Notes under the pieces: model-generated | Database searches by the model: none | What the model was told of the DNA's origin: nothing | Seen by the model: the letters and a program-made list of their open reading frames with translations, nothing else | Position numbers and translations under genes: made by a program | Shown: one piece after another, positions 56,253-64,000 of the stretch | Position numbering within the stretch: the stretch's first letter is position 1 | How the letters are laid out: each line of letters starts with the position of its first letter | Source: Algihabitans albus | GTDB taxonomy: Bacteria; Pseudomonadota; Alphaproteobacteria; Kiloniellales; DSM-21159 | DNA length: 64,000 nucleotides | Assembly (NCBI RefSeq): GCF_003572205.1 | Contig: NZ_QXNY01000008.1 | Location: 42,165 to 106,164 of the forward strand | Reading direction: 5' to 3'

Positions 56253-56663
56253 ATGCTGACCGAGCGTAAAGTGACTTCACTTGGAAGGGAGGCGGCACCG
56301 GCCGTCGGTGCCGACAGAGCCGTGGACCAGATGGTGGCGAAAGCCAGAGCCCTGGGCGAGATGGAAGACGGGGCCGAGCGTGCGGCGGAGTTCCTCAAGG
56401 CACTCTCCAACAGGCACCGTCTGATCGTGCTCTGCCTCTTGGCCGAGCGCGAGCGGACGGTCGGCGAGCTGGAAGACATCCTGATGATCCGCCAGCCCAC
56501 GCTGTCGCAACAGCTTGCACGGCTACGCGCCGAAGCCCTGGTCGAGACCCGGCGCGACGGCAAGCGCATCTACTACCGGCTGGCCAGCGATGAGACCCGC
56601 AAGGTGATCGAACTGCTCTACGGAATGTTCTGCAGTCCCGAGGCGAAATCCGCGAGCGCCTGA
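56253..56663 (+). CDS. ArsR-family regulator with SqrR/BigR-like cysteine pair
   Basis: 136 aa from ATG 56253. Winged helix with FLKALSNRHRLIVLCLL, LMIRQPTLSQQLARLRAEALV and RRDGKRIYYRL. Only two cysteines: Cys61 (VLCLL) and Cys127 (GMFCSP), 66 residues apart, the same spacing as the Cys41/Cys107 pair I recall for the persulfide sensor SqrR. No metal-binding CxC motif of ArsR/SmtB type is present. It probably senses reactive sulfur and represses the adjacent sox genes; convergent with them across a terminator. Confidence 0.85.
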   Translation: MLTERKVTSLGREAAPAVGADRAVDQMVAKARALGEMEDGAERAAEFLKALSNRHRLIVLCLLAERERTVGELEDILMIRQPTLSQQLARLRAEALVETRRDGKRIYYRLASDETRKVIELLYGMFCSPEAKSASA

Positions 56664-56724
56664 GCGGCATCGCCCCAGGGCAGTGGGGATTTCGCCGCGC
56701 CCAGCCGTCGGCTCCGTCTCCAAG

Positions 56725-56755
56725 GACCGGCCCCAAAAAATGAACCGGCCCCAAA
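56725..56755. repeat. 13-base direct repeat
   Basis: ACCGGCCCCAAAA at 56725-56737 and again at 56743-56755, 18 bases apart, in the region between arsR and the cytochrome c gene. It may be slippage or a paired binding site. Confidence 0.6.
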
Positions 56756-56758
56756 AGA

Positions 56759-56802
56759 AAACGCGCTGTCCCGGGATCTCGACCCGAGGGATCAGCGCGT
56801 TT
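56759..56802. terminator. Bidirectional terminator between arsR and cytochrome c
   Basis: AAACGCGCTG (56759-56768) pairs with CAGCGCGTTT (56793-56802), with further imperfect pairing inside. A-rich and T-rich flanks serve both convergent genes. Confidence 0.65.
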
Positions 56803-56869
56803 CTCGATTGAGGGGTCTCGAGCGAGCCTCGCTTGCGCGCGGCGGCTGGGACCGGAACCGGCTGTCTAG

Positions 56870-57259
56870 CTACTCGGACAGGGTCTTGAGGTAGGCGATC
56901 ACGTCCGTGACCTCCTGCTCGTTGCGGAGCTGAAAGGCCATCCGGCTGCCCTGAATGACCTCGCGAGGGTTGGCCAGGTAAGGCGCCAGGGTTTCGGCAT
57001 TCCAGACGAAATCGGCTTCTTTCAGGCCGTTGGAGTAGCGCGGGGCGAAAGCCTCGTTGCCGCCTGCTTGGCTGCCGTAGATGCCCCACAGGTTCGGACC
57101 GACGCGTGCCGCGCCACCTTCATCGACCGTGTGGCAGGCCGCGCATTTGCGGAAGACCTGCTCGCCGGCGGCCGGATCGCCTTCGGCCAAGGCTGGGCCG
57201 GCGAAGGACAGGACGGCGGCCGTGGCGGCCAGGGCTGCAAGGGACTTGGTAAATCGCAT
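56870..57259 (-). CDS. Class I cytochrome c
   Basis: 129 aa from ATG 57259. Signal peptide ending AGPALA, heme motif CAACH (39-43), VGPNLWGIYGSQAGGNEAFAPRYS and the C-terminal Met-containing GSRMAFQLRNEQEVTDVIAYL, typical of cytochrome c2/c550. As the last gene of the minus-strand sox group it is a likely electron acceptor for SoxCD. A stem-loop lies in the 213-base gap to soxD (57403-57440). Confidence 0.88.
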   Translation of the reverse strand: MRFTKSLAALAATAAVLSFAGPALAEGDPAAGEQVFRKCAACHTVDEGGAARVGPNLWGIYGSQAGGNEAFAPRYSNGLKEADFVWNAETLAPYLANPREVIQGSRMAFQLRNEQEVTDVIAYLKTLSE

Positions 57260-57402
57260 AACTCTCCCATTCCTCCTTTTATTGCGTGCCGAGCGGTGTG
57301 GCATGCCTTGGACTCTGTAACTGTACGGTACTCTTGCGAGTTCCATCGCTTCAGGGGAAGGGAAAACTGTCGGCCCCGCCCGGCTTGGCACGCGACCAAT
57401 GG

Positions 57403-57440
57403 GCGCAAGCCACGGCTTGGTGTAAGCCATCGCCTTGCGC
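57403..57440 (-). promoter_or_regulatory. Stem-loop between soxD and cytochrome c
   Basis: GCGCAAG (57403-57409) can pair with CTTGCGC (57434-57440), with an alternative inner hairpin CAAGCC (57406-57411) and GGCTTG (57414-57419). It may end or process the soxCD transcript before the cytochrome gene. Confidence 0.45.
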
Positions 57441-57472
57441 AGTTATCCCGACCCGCTGTTCGCCGGAATACC

Positions 57473-58132
57473 CTATTCGATCGCCGTTTGGCCGCCGTCG
57501 TCCGGCGTGACGTCGAGGACCCGTGCCTTGCCGGTGATCTCCACGGAGTCTCTGCAGTTTTCCATGCAGGGCTCGTAACGCTCGAACTCCGGCCCCTCCA
57601 TCAGGAAGAAGCCGCCCGCGTTGGGCATTTCGATATCGGCGAGGTTGCTCTGGTCGATCATCTGATCGTACTCGACGATTTCGTTGAGGTAGAGCACGTA
57701 GGCCGTCACCGCATAGGTGTCGTCGATGCCGAGCGACTGCGCGTTGCCGAAGGGCATGGCGCGATAGATGTAGTCCCAGACCGTGGAGGCGTAGGGCCAG
57801 TAACTGCCGACGGTCTTCTCCGGCCGTTCCGCCGTCAGCGAGTCGAACCCGCCCATCAGGACCGGATAGCGTCCCATGCCCTCGCCGAAGTCGCCGTGGC
57901 AGAAAGCGCATTGCTCGGCATAGATCGTCTCGCCCGCCTCGGCCGACCCGCTGCCGGGCGGCAGGCCTTGACCATCCGGGCGAATGTCGATGTCCCAGGC
58001 GGCGATTTGCTCCGGCGTCGCCGGCGTGCCCAGCCCGAAGAGAGGAGGATCCTCTGCGAAAGCGCCGGCGCCGGCCAGAAGGATCGTTGCGGCTGCCGCT
58101 GCCGCCAGCGGGCGCTTAACCGAGACGGACAT
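57473..58132 (-). CDS. soxD: SoxD-like mono-heme cytochrome c subunit
   Basis: 219 aa. Signal peptide ending AGAFA, then PLFGLGTPATPEQIAAWDIDIRPDGQGLPPGSGSA, a SoxD landmark, and heme motif CAFCH (75-79). Only one CxxCH is present; the di-heme SoxD of model species is clearly longer. It pairs with SoxC in sulfite/sulfane dehydrogenase and accepts its electrons. The start overlaps the soxC end by 17 bases. Confidence 0.88.
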   Translation of the reverse strand: MSVSVKRPLAAAAAATILLAGAGAFAEDPPLFGLGTPATPEQIAAWDIDIRPDGQGLPPGSGSAEAGETIYAEQCAFCHGDFGEGMGRYPVLMGGFDSLTAERPEKTVGSYWPYASTVWDYIYRAMPFGNAQSLGIDDTYAVTAYVLYLNEIVEYDQMIDQSNLADIEMPNAGGFFLMEGPEFERYEPCMENCRDSVEITGKARVLDVTPDDGGQTAIE

Positions 58133-59486
58133 TGTCGACAGCTCCGTTGGCGTTCACCAGCCAGGTCTGAACCGAGTTGTTGTGATAGATCGAGTTGACG
58201 CCGCGCGCCTCCTGCAGCGCCGCCATCTGCGGCTGGACGTAGCCGGTCTCGTCGATCGCACGGCTTTGCAGCAAGGCGTCCTTGCCGCTCCAGGACCAGG
58301 GCAGCGAGAAAAAGGTCAGCGACTTGGACAGCACCGGCTCGTGCAGCCGCGCCGGCTGCCAGTTGATGCCGCCGTCGGTGGAGACGTCGACCCGCTGGAT
58401 CCGGCCGTGGCCCGACCAGGCGAGTCCCTTGATCACCTGGGGCCCCTCGCTCAACATCGGCTTTTCGGGGCTGGGGCTGGTGATCACCGACTTGGCGTCC
58501 ATCGTCCAGGTGAACTTGCGCGCTGTCCCGTCGGGCAGCAGGTCGGTGTACTTGGAGGTCTCCTCCCGGTGGTACCAGGGCTGGTCGCCGATCTCGATAC
58601 GGCGCAGCCACTTGACCCACATGTTGCCTTCCCAGCCGGGCACCACCAGCCGGATCGGATAGCCCTGTTCGGCGCGCAGACGCTCGCCATTCTGGGAGTA
58701 GGCGACGAGGCAGTCGTCGAGCGCCTTTTCCAGAGGGATCGAGCGGGTCATGCCGGAGGAGTCGGCGCCCTCCACCAGGATCCATTTGCCGCTGGTCTTG
58801 ACGCCGGCTTCGTTCAGCAGGGTCTTCAGCGGCACCCCGGTGTAGTAGACGCAGTGGATCATCCCGTGGGTGTACTGCACGCCGTTCAACTGGGCGCCGC
58901 GCCATTCCATGCCCGAGTTGGCTGCGCACTCCAGGAAGTGGAACCGGGATTCCGGCGGAAAGCGCAGGAGGTCCTGGTAGGTGAAGATCAGCGGCCGGTC
59001 GACCAGCCCGTTGATCATCAGGCGATAGTCTTCCGGCGGGATCACCGCCATGCCGCCGTGATGCCGTTCGAAGCAGAGGCCATTGGGCGTCACGAAGCCG
59101 TCCATCTCGTGGATCGGAGTGAAATTGACCGAGGATTCGGAGGTCGCCGTCAGCCACTCGACGCTACGGCGGACCACATGGGATTCGAACTCCACCGGCG
59201 AGCCGTAGGGATTGGCATCGACCCCGACGCCGAGGTAGCGCGACCAGTCGGGAATGTTCGGCGGCAGATTGTCGGGATTGCTCGCCAAGGCCTTGCCGCC
59301 GCCGGCGAACAGGCTGCCGGTCCCGGCTGCAATGCCGGCTGCCGCCGTTCCGGTCAGGAACCGGCGGCGGTCGGGCGAAAGCGGCGGGCTCTCGGTTTGA
59401 GCGGGTCCGGCTCCATGCAGTCCGGAGCCGCGGGACCCGGATCGATCCGGCGCGGGCGCGCGTCCGCGTGTCGTCTTGTCGGTCAT
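58116..59486 (-). CDS. soxC: SoxC molybdopterin sulfite dehydrogenase subunit
   Basis: 456 aa from ATG 59486, with GGGGAG upstream. Tat signal DRRRFLTGTAAAGIAAG (about 39-55), then the sulfite-oxidase fold with the Mo-ligating Cys187 (FLECAANSGMEWRG), HGMIHCVYYTGVPLKTLL and the C-terminal dimerisation domain (RIQRVDVSTDGGINW, WSWSGKD). It oxidises sulfite or protein-bound sulfane sulfur in the periplasm with SoxD. No soxXYZAB genes are visible in this window, so a sulfite-only role is possible. Confidence 0.92.
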   Translation of the reverse strand: MTDKTTRGRAPAPDRSGSRGSGLHGAGPAQTESPPLSPDRRRFLTGTAAAGIAAGTGSLFAGGGKALASNPDNLPPNIPDWSRYLGVGVDANPYGSPVEFESHVVRRSVEWLTATSESSVNFTPIHEMDGFVTPNGLCFERHHGGMAVIPPEDYRLMINGLVDRPLIFTYQDLLRFPPESRFHFLECAANSGMEWRGAQLNGVQYTHGMIHCVYYTGVPLKTLLNEAGVKTSGKWILVEGADSSGMTRSIPLEKALDDCLVAYSQNGERLRAEQGYPIRLVVPGWEGNMWVKWLRRIEIGDQPWYHREETSKYTDLLPDGTARKFTWTMDAKSVITSPSPEKPMLSEGPQVIKGLAWSGHGRIQRVDVSTDGGINWQPARLHEPVLSKSLTFFSLPWSWSGKDALLQSRAIDETGYVQPQMAALQEARGVNSIYHNNSVQTWLVNANGAVDNVRLG

Positions 59487-59593
59487 GGGCGTCTCAACTC
59501 CCCAGGTCTGTCGCCGGCGCAACGGCTCTGGTGACCGTCTGTCCCGCGGCGAAATCTCTTTGCAACCCTACCCAGCGCACACATTATATCAAG

Positions 59594-59615
59594 AGTGAAT
59601 ATGTTTGTATTCGCT
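59594..59615. promoter_or_regulatory. AT-rich inverted repeat upstream of soxC
   Basis: AGTGAATA (59594-59601) and TATTCGCT (59608-59615) are arms with one mismatch, giving GAAT-N8-ATTC, about 110-130 bases before the soxC ATG. It may be an operator for the nearby ArsR. The arm orientation is opposite to the ATTC-N8-GAAT consensus I recall for SqrR. Confidence 0.4.
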
Positions 59616-59685
59616 GGAGCCGGCCGATCCCGGACTGGAGCGGCGCGCGGCCTGGTGTGTGTGGTGTGGCCTAGAGGGGCGGCGC

Positions 59686-60306
59686 TCAGGTGGCCGGCTG
59701 GCGCCGCAGGAAGCTGCGGAAATCTTCCTCCTCGTAGGCTTTCTCGCGCACGAAGCGGAACATCGCCAGGAAGTGCGGTGGCTTGAAGTAGCCCGGCATC
59801 CGGGCGACCTCGGCCTCGATGCCGGTCAGGCCGGCGGTGCTGGCCGGGTCCTCGGGGAAGAAATGCACCGTCGGCGTGAAACGGATGGCCCAGCGGCGCG
59901 CCATGCTGCGCTCGTCCAGTACTTCCCCGTCCAGGTCCGTGGTTTCCCGCAGACCGTGGATGTTCAACTGCAGCACCTCGAAGTTTTCGCGGACGTAGTC
60001 GTTGATGACCGGGTCGGCGAAGTTCACCAGGTGCATCTCCTTGCAGTAGGGACAGCCCTTCTGCTCCCAGATCACCGCCAGCCGTTTGCCGCCCGCTGCC
60101 GCTTCGGCCAGGTCCTCGCCCAGGTCGAGAAAGGTTTGCAGAAACCAGGGCTGGGTGTAGAGCCCGTCATCGTTGACCTCCGGCTCCACCTGCGCCGCCA
60201 GGGCCGGACGCGACCCGGCGTTCAGTAAATCGCCGGCGGCTCCGCCCGCGGCGAAAGCTCCGCCGATGGCCAAGGAGCGGTGCAAAAGACGGCGTCGTGT
60301 CCACAT
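59686..60306 (-). CDS. soxW: SoxW-like exported thioredoxin
   Basis: 206 aa. A twin-Arg leader (TRRRLLHRSLAIGGAFAAGGAAG) precedes a thioredoxin fold with redox motif GCPYC (Cys85, Cys88), LAVIWEQKGCPYCKEMHLVNF and IRFTPTVHFF. SoxW-type thioredoxins keep Sox components reduced in the periplasm. It lies 199 bases upstream of soxC on the same strand, separated by the AT-rich inverted repeat, so the two may be independently regulated. Confidence 0.85.
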   Translation of the reverse strand: MWTRRRLLHRSLAIGGAFAAGGAAGDLLNAGSRPALAAQVEPEVNDDGLYTQPWFLQTFLDLGEDLAEAAAGGKRLAVIWEQKGCPYCKEMHLVNFADPVINDYVRENFEVLQLNIHGLRETTDLDGEVLDERSMARRWAIRFTPTVHFFPEDPASTAGLTGIEAEVARMPGYFKPPHFLAMFRFVREKAYEEEDFRSFLRRQPAT

Positions 60307-60511
60307 CGGGCTGTACTCCCCTGTTTTCTGCCGGATTGAGCTCGCAGGGCCGGCCGTTCGAGGCTGTTGCGGCTCCCGGCATTCATATTCTGCTGGGCGT
60401 AACTGTAAGGTTTGCGTTAGGAGGCAGGCAAGAAAAGCTGCGCAGAACGCGACTCCGGGCAGATCGGCCCGAACACGCTAAGGTTGGGTGCGCAACGATG
60501 GGGGAGGCGGC

Positions 60512-62092
60512 ATGGCGGACGATCGGGAGCGGACTCTGGTGCCGGCGGACGGCGGCAGGCTGCGGCGGTTCGGCTATGCGGTGGTCCTTTTGGTGTCCTC
60601 CGCCGGCGGCCTGGTGCTGGAAATCGTCGCCGGACGGATGATCGCTCCCTACGTCGGCATGTCGCTCTACACCTGGACGGCGGTGATCGCGGTGGTGCTG
60701 GCCGGCTTCTCGGTCGGTCACTGGATCGGCGGCCTGATGACGGAGGGCAGCCTGCGAAGCTGCTACCGCCGCCTGGCCTGGCTGCTGCTGGCGGCCGCGG
60801 TGTCGGCGGGTGCCTGTCTGCCCCTGATCCGGCTGATCGCGCCCCTGGTCCTGGGCGGAACGGGCGACCCCATCCTGGCCATCGTGATCTTCACGACCCT
60901 GCTGTTCTTTCTGCCGAGTCTCTTCGTCGGCACCGTCTCGCCGATCCTGACCCGCCTGGCGGTGCTGGAAATGCCGGAGCGGCCGGGCGTCGCCATCGGA
61001 CAGATGTTCGCGCTCGGTGCGGTCGGCTCGATCGCCGGTACTCTGTTGGCGGGGTACCTCTTCCTCTCCTGGATCGGCTCGACCTGGACGGTCGTGGCGG
61101 TGGCGGTCAGCTACCTCGTCCTGGCACTGGGCTTCGCAGCGGCGGCCCGGCTGCGGGCGCTGGAGACGGGGGCGCTAGCGGCCGCGACCGGCGCCGCGCT
61201 GCTGGCGATCCTCCTGCCCAGCCAGCGGTTGGCGGCCCTGACCCCGCCCTGCCTGACCGAGTCCGACTACTACTGCATCAATGCCATCGACTTCACGGCC
61301 GAAGCCGGGCGGCCTGCCAAGCTGATGGTGATCGACCATCTGGCGCATGGCATCAACGACCGCGACGATCCGACGATCCTGCATTCCTCCTACATCGACC
61401 TGATCGACGTGCTTCTGCCGGAACGGCTCGGCGAGCGGCTGGACGGCTCGGACGGTTTCGACGTCCTCTTCATCGGGGGCGGGGCCTACACCCTGCCGCG
61501 CGCCTGGCAGGCCAGATATCCCGCCGCGCGCCAGGCGGTCGTGGAAATCGACCCGGCCGTGACGGCGGTCGCCGAGGCGCATTTCTGGTTCGATCCCACG
61601 GGCATCGAACTGCGCCACGAGGACGGCCGTCTCGCCTTGACCCGGATGCCGCCGGAGCGGCGCTTCGACGTGATCGTCGGGGATGCCTTTCACGACTTCT
61701 CGGCACCGCCCCATCTGGTGACGCGGGAGTTCGCCCGACTGCTGCACCGGCGGCTCGCGCCCGGCGGGTTCTACGCGCAGAACCTGATCGACAGCTCCGA
61801 GGATCCGCGTTTTCTCTATGCCTTCGTCGCGACCTTCCGGCAGGTCTTTGATCGCGTCGAGGTCTGGGTCGATCTCGATCAGCTCGGCGCCGGCGCGCGC
61901 AGTACCTTTCTCGTGGTCGCGGGCGATGCGGCAAGCCCGCGCCCGCAGCTCGGCTCGGCCCGCCATCGCTGGGTGGTCTGGCCCGACGAGATCTTGGATC
62001 CCCGCCTGGCGACCGCCGAGGTGCCGCTTCTGACCGATGACTTCGCACCGGTCGGTCGGCTGATGCGCGGCGTATTGGCGGATGCTCCGTAA
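60512..62092 (+). CDS. Membrane-fused spermidine-synthase-like protein
   Basis: 526 aa from ATG 60512, with GGAGG upstream. The N-terminal ~220 residues hold about seven to eight helices (VVLLVSSAGGLVLEIVAGRMIAPYVG; LFFLPSLFVGTVSPILTRLAV), as in fused-MFS/spermidine-synthase proteins. The C-terminal half is a polyamine-synthase-like Rossmann domain (VLFIGGGAYTLPRAW, VVEIDPAV, HEDGRLAL, VIVGDAFHDF). The Asp residues expected at decarboxylated-SAM and amine sites are only partly present, so catalysis is unsure. Divergent from soxW. Confidence 0.82.
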   Translation: MADDRERTLVPADGGRLRRFGYAVVLLVSSAGGLVLEIVAGRMIAPYVGMSLYTWTAVIAVVLAGFSVGHWIGGLMTEGSLRSCYRRLAWLLLAAAVSAGACLPLIRLIAPLVLGGTGDPILAIVIFTTLLFFLPSLFVGTVSPILTRLAVLEMPERPGVAIGQMFALGAVGSIAGTLLAGYLFLSWIGSTWTVVAVAVSYLVLALGFAAAARLRALETGALAAATGAALLAILLPSQRLAALTPPCLTESDYYCINAIDFTAEAGRPAKLMVIDHLAHGINDRDDPTILHSSYIDLIDVLLPERLGERLDGSDGFDVLFIGGGAYTLPRAWQARYPAARQAVVEIDPAVTAVAEAHFWFDPTGIELRHEDGRLALTRMPPERRFDVIVGDAFHDFSAPPHLVTREFARLLHRRLAPGGFYAQNLIDSSEDPRFLYAFVATFRQVFDRVEVWVDLDQLGAGARSTFLVVAGDAASPRPQLGSARHRWVVWPDEILDPRLATAEVPLLTDDFAPVGRLMRGVLADAP

Positions 62093-62102
62093 AGCGCGAT
62101 CG

Positions 62103-62137
62103 TCTCAGGTGGAGGCGTTTTTGGTTTCCGCCTGAGA
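62103..62137 (+). terminator. Hairpin after the spermidine-synthase-like gene
   Basis: TCTCAGG (62103-62109) pairs with CCTGAGA (62131-62137), with a T-G wobble and GGA/TCC pairs inside and a T-rich loop. No T-run follows, so efficiency is uncertain. Confidence 0.5.
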
Positions 62138-62265
62138 GGATCCCGAGCAGGGTCGGCGCGCACGGGATGGTCGATCCCCTGCAGTGGGCTCGGCCGTGGG
62201 AGATTTGCTCCTGGGTGTCGGTCTCGTTGTTTCGGAGGGGGAAGGCGAGCCGACACAAGAGTGCC

Positions 62266-62303
62266 GCCCCCGCTTCGATAGTTGGCCCCCGCTTCGATAG
62301 TTG
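62266..62303. repeat. Perfect 19-base tandem duplication
   Basis: GCCCCCGCTTCGATAGTTG at 62266-62284 is repeated immediately at 62285-62303. Confidence 0.85.
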
Positions 62304-62773
62304 TCCGTCATGGCATGTAAAGGCTTCTCGATCGCCGAGGGGGCGAGCCGAGAACGGCAGATCGTGCGCGACCGCCGGTCGCCCGATTGCGTCGTCTGCT
62401 CGGGGGTGTTTTTCTCAAATAGTCTCTATCTGAAGTAGATAATAAGTAAATATAGAAAACCTAAGAATGAGACATCAATTTTCGGGATCAACGCATGATC
62501 AGAGTCATTTTTCTGCAAACAAATTTCGACTCCGAGTGCCGGTAGTATTCAATAATTAGAGCTTTTTTAAAAGATACTGTGATGATTAGGCGTCGAAGTT
62601 GAATTTTGTTTCGGGTTGGTTGTGTTGGCCGGCCCAATTTCTTGCGAATGTGGCCAAGAGATGAGCTGGTCGATGGCTTTGTAGCGCCTTGCGGCTAGGT
62701 CGCCGGCCGCGAGAGCCGAATATCTGCGCAGGTTTGCCCACGAAGACGGTGAGCTGACAAAGGAACAAGACCG

Positions 62774-64000
62774 ATGTCTGAGAAAGCTGTGAAGATCGCC
62801 AAGGTTGGCGCCGCCAAGGTCCGCATGCCCTCGACCGGAGGCGCTTTGGCCTGGGTGAAGAACATCAAGATCTCGACCCGCTTGATCTCGGGTTTCGCGG
62901 CGGTCGCCATCCTCGGTGTCGCGACAGGCCTCGTGGGTCTTAAATTCATCACCGAAATCAACGCGACCCTTAACGAGATCACCGATGTCACGGCGCCGAC
63001 CGTCGAGACCTCCGACGACCTGATCGCCAACATCTGGCAGGCCAATAAGGTCGCCGAGGAGATCGTGGGCGAGGAGTCGATCGAGGGCGCCGAAGGCTTG
63101 GCGCGGGAGTTCGGGGAACTCGCGAGCGAATACGATATCGCCTATGCCGAGCTGAGCGGGCTGGTCGACGATCCGGAGTTGCTTGACGAGCTGGAGACCG
63201 CGCAGAGAGAACATGACGAGTTTCTCGAGAGCTCGCGGGCGATGATGGCCGCCCACCGCACGATGCTCGAGGAGGAGATCAAGGCAAAGACACTCCTGGA
63301 GGAGTTCGACCAGGCCGGCTCGGAGCTGATCGCGGCGCTGGACGAGTTCGCGGAGGAAAACGAGGCGGAGATGGCCAATGCCGAGGAGGAAGGCGATGTC
63401 CTGACCCGGCGGGGCGCATCCGCCGCGCAGGTGAACGAGATCCTCGGGCGTTTGTTCGAGGAGGACTACCCCGTCGTCGAGGCGGCTCTCAAGCTGCAGC
63501 GGGTGGTGATGGAGATGCAGGACACGGCGGGTGAGTATCTCGCCGAGGAACTGCCGGAGAACCTGCCGGCGATCCAGGCCACCTTTCTGGACCTGAACGA
63601 CTCGACCGCAGCCTTCGTCGACGTTCTGGTCGAACTGGCCGAAACGGACGAGGACAGAGCGGACGCCGAAAACCTGCAGCGTCTCTTCGTCACCTGGATC
63701 GCTCTCGCCACCGAGGACGAGCGACTGTTCGACACACACCGCGACATGCTGCAGGCCGAACAGGAAACCGAGGCTCTCACCGAGCGACTGGAGAGCGACG
63801 CGGATCGGGTCGCGACAGCGCTGGATGCCGTCGCCTCGGCCGCCGACGCCCTGAACGACGGCGCCGATGAGGCCGCGCAGGAGGCCGTCACGGCGGCCAA
63901 CACCATGATCGCCATCATGCTGACGATCGCCCTTTTGCTGTCGGTCGGACTGATCGTGGTCGTGATCGCCACGGTGACGCGGCCGATCGGCGCCATGACC
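62774..64000 (+). CDS. Methyl-accepting chemotaxis protein, N-terminal part (runs off the window)
   Basis: At least 409 aa from ATG 62774 (AAAGGA upstream). A cytoplasmic start of ~37 residues leads to TM1 (about 38-59; LISGFAAVAILGVATGLVGL), a ~315-residue strongly acidic helical periplasmic domain, TM2 (about 376-400; IAIMLTIALLLSVGLIVVVIA) and the first HAMP residues (TRPIGAMT). The helical-bimodular (HBM)-like size of the sensor domain exceeds a simple four-helix bundle. The signalling domain lies beyond 64000. Ligand unknown. Confidence 0.82.
   Translation, partial: MSEKAVKIAKVGAAKVRMPSTGGALAWVKNIKISTRLISGFAAVAILGVATGLVGLKFITEINATLNEITDVTAPTVETSDDLIANIWQANKVAEEIVGEESIEGAEGLAREFGELASEYDIAYAELSGLVDDPELLDELETAQREHDEFLESSRAMMAAHRTMLEEEIKAKTLLEEFDQAGSELIAALDEFAEENEAEMANAEEEGDVLTRRGASAAQVNEILGRLFEEDYPVVEAALKLQRVVMEMQDTAGEYLAEELPENLPAIQATFLDLNDSTAAFVDVLVELAETDEDRADAENLQRLFVTWIALATEDERLFDTHRDMLQAEQETEALTERLESDADRVATALDAVASAADALNDGADEAAQEAVTAANTMIAIMLTIALLLSVGLIVVVIATVTRPIGAMT

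Larger units (their letters stand above)
62093..62773. other. Long intergenic region with hairpin, tandem repeat and AT-rich stretch
   Basis: 681 bases without a supported gene. A hairpin (62103-62137; TCTCAGG/CCTGAGA, extending to 11 pairs with one wobble) follows the spermidine-synthase-like gene. A perfect 19-base tandem duplication lies at 62266-62303. From about 62410 to 62640 the sequence is strongly AT-rich, probably the chemoreceptor promoter region. Short frames here lack coding features. Confidence 0.6.

Noticed and set aside
62167..62433. Small gene upstream of the chemoreceptor
   Set aside because: No ribosome binding site, crosses the tandem duplication, and the product has no coding character.

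Overview
The window reads as chromosome from a high-GC alphaproteobacterium, most likely of the Rhodospirillales/Kiloniellales type. Support comes from GcrA (53280-53825), a DUF1013/TrcR cell-cycle regulator (32968-33609), split glycyl-tRNA synthetase (glyQ/glyS), a long-chain polyprenyl diphosphate synthase, SoxCD-type sulfite dehydrogenase genes and clustered GANTC (CcrM) sites before gcrA. No rRNA, tRNA, integrase, transposase or CRISPR array was seen.

Layout. 1-1856: end of a prophage or phage-derived block with tail-fibre-like protein, M15 endolysin, holin-like protein and an embedded i-spanin/o-spanin pair. 1984-5658: an MscS-type channel gene broken by an in-frame stop near its C-terminus, polyprenyl synthase, DUF2007 protein and a TrmN6-like methyltransferase. 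5775-11828: polyamine module potABCD, a nitrilase-fold amidohydrolase and an acetylpolyamine amidohydrolase. 11851-19909: APH-like kinase, S49 peptidase, SDR, MarR with its operator, two DMT exporters, LysR, DUF6064 protein and a Tat-exported aldo/keto reductase. 19910-22150: a visibly lower-GC island with one 471-aa gene whose N-terminal half looks like the helical pore-forming domain of Cry delta-endotoxins; this is the most unusual object in the window. 22152-30417: GFA protein, AhpD-like protein, small membrane protein, glyQ-glyS-tenA-ppdK.

30602-31260: an AbrB/Doc-type toxin-antitoxin pair in which the toxin's usual catalytic His is Asp. 31285-39140: DUF2786-like protein, SDR, trcR, opgD, a soluble PAS-PAS-GAF histidine kinase and a globin-coupled chemoreceptor. 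39393-47884: M48 lipoprotein protease and the alpha-2-macroglobulin/pbpC pair. 47906-55052: two small unknowns, recQ, a small secreted protein, cytochrome c, VUT transporter plus SAM hydroxide adenosyltransferase, gcrA and a zinc alcohol dehydrogenase. 55225-60306: DMT transporter, an ArsR regulator with SqrR-like cysteine spacing, and soxW-soxC-soxD-cytochrome c on the minus strand. 60512-64000: a membrane-fused spermidine-synthase-like protein, a lower-GC intergenic region and the 5' part of a chemoreceptor.

The modules that work together are phage lysis (829-1856), polyamine import and breakdown (5775-11828), glycine-tRNA charging with PPDK (23935-30417), envelope defence/peptidoglycan repair (40575-47884) and sulfite oxidation with its probable sulfur-sensing regulator (56253-60306). 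Starts were chosen from ribosome binding sites and family alignment by eye; everything not directly visible is marked as inference.
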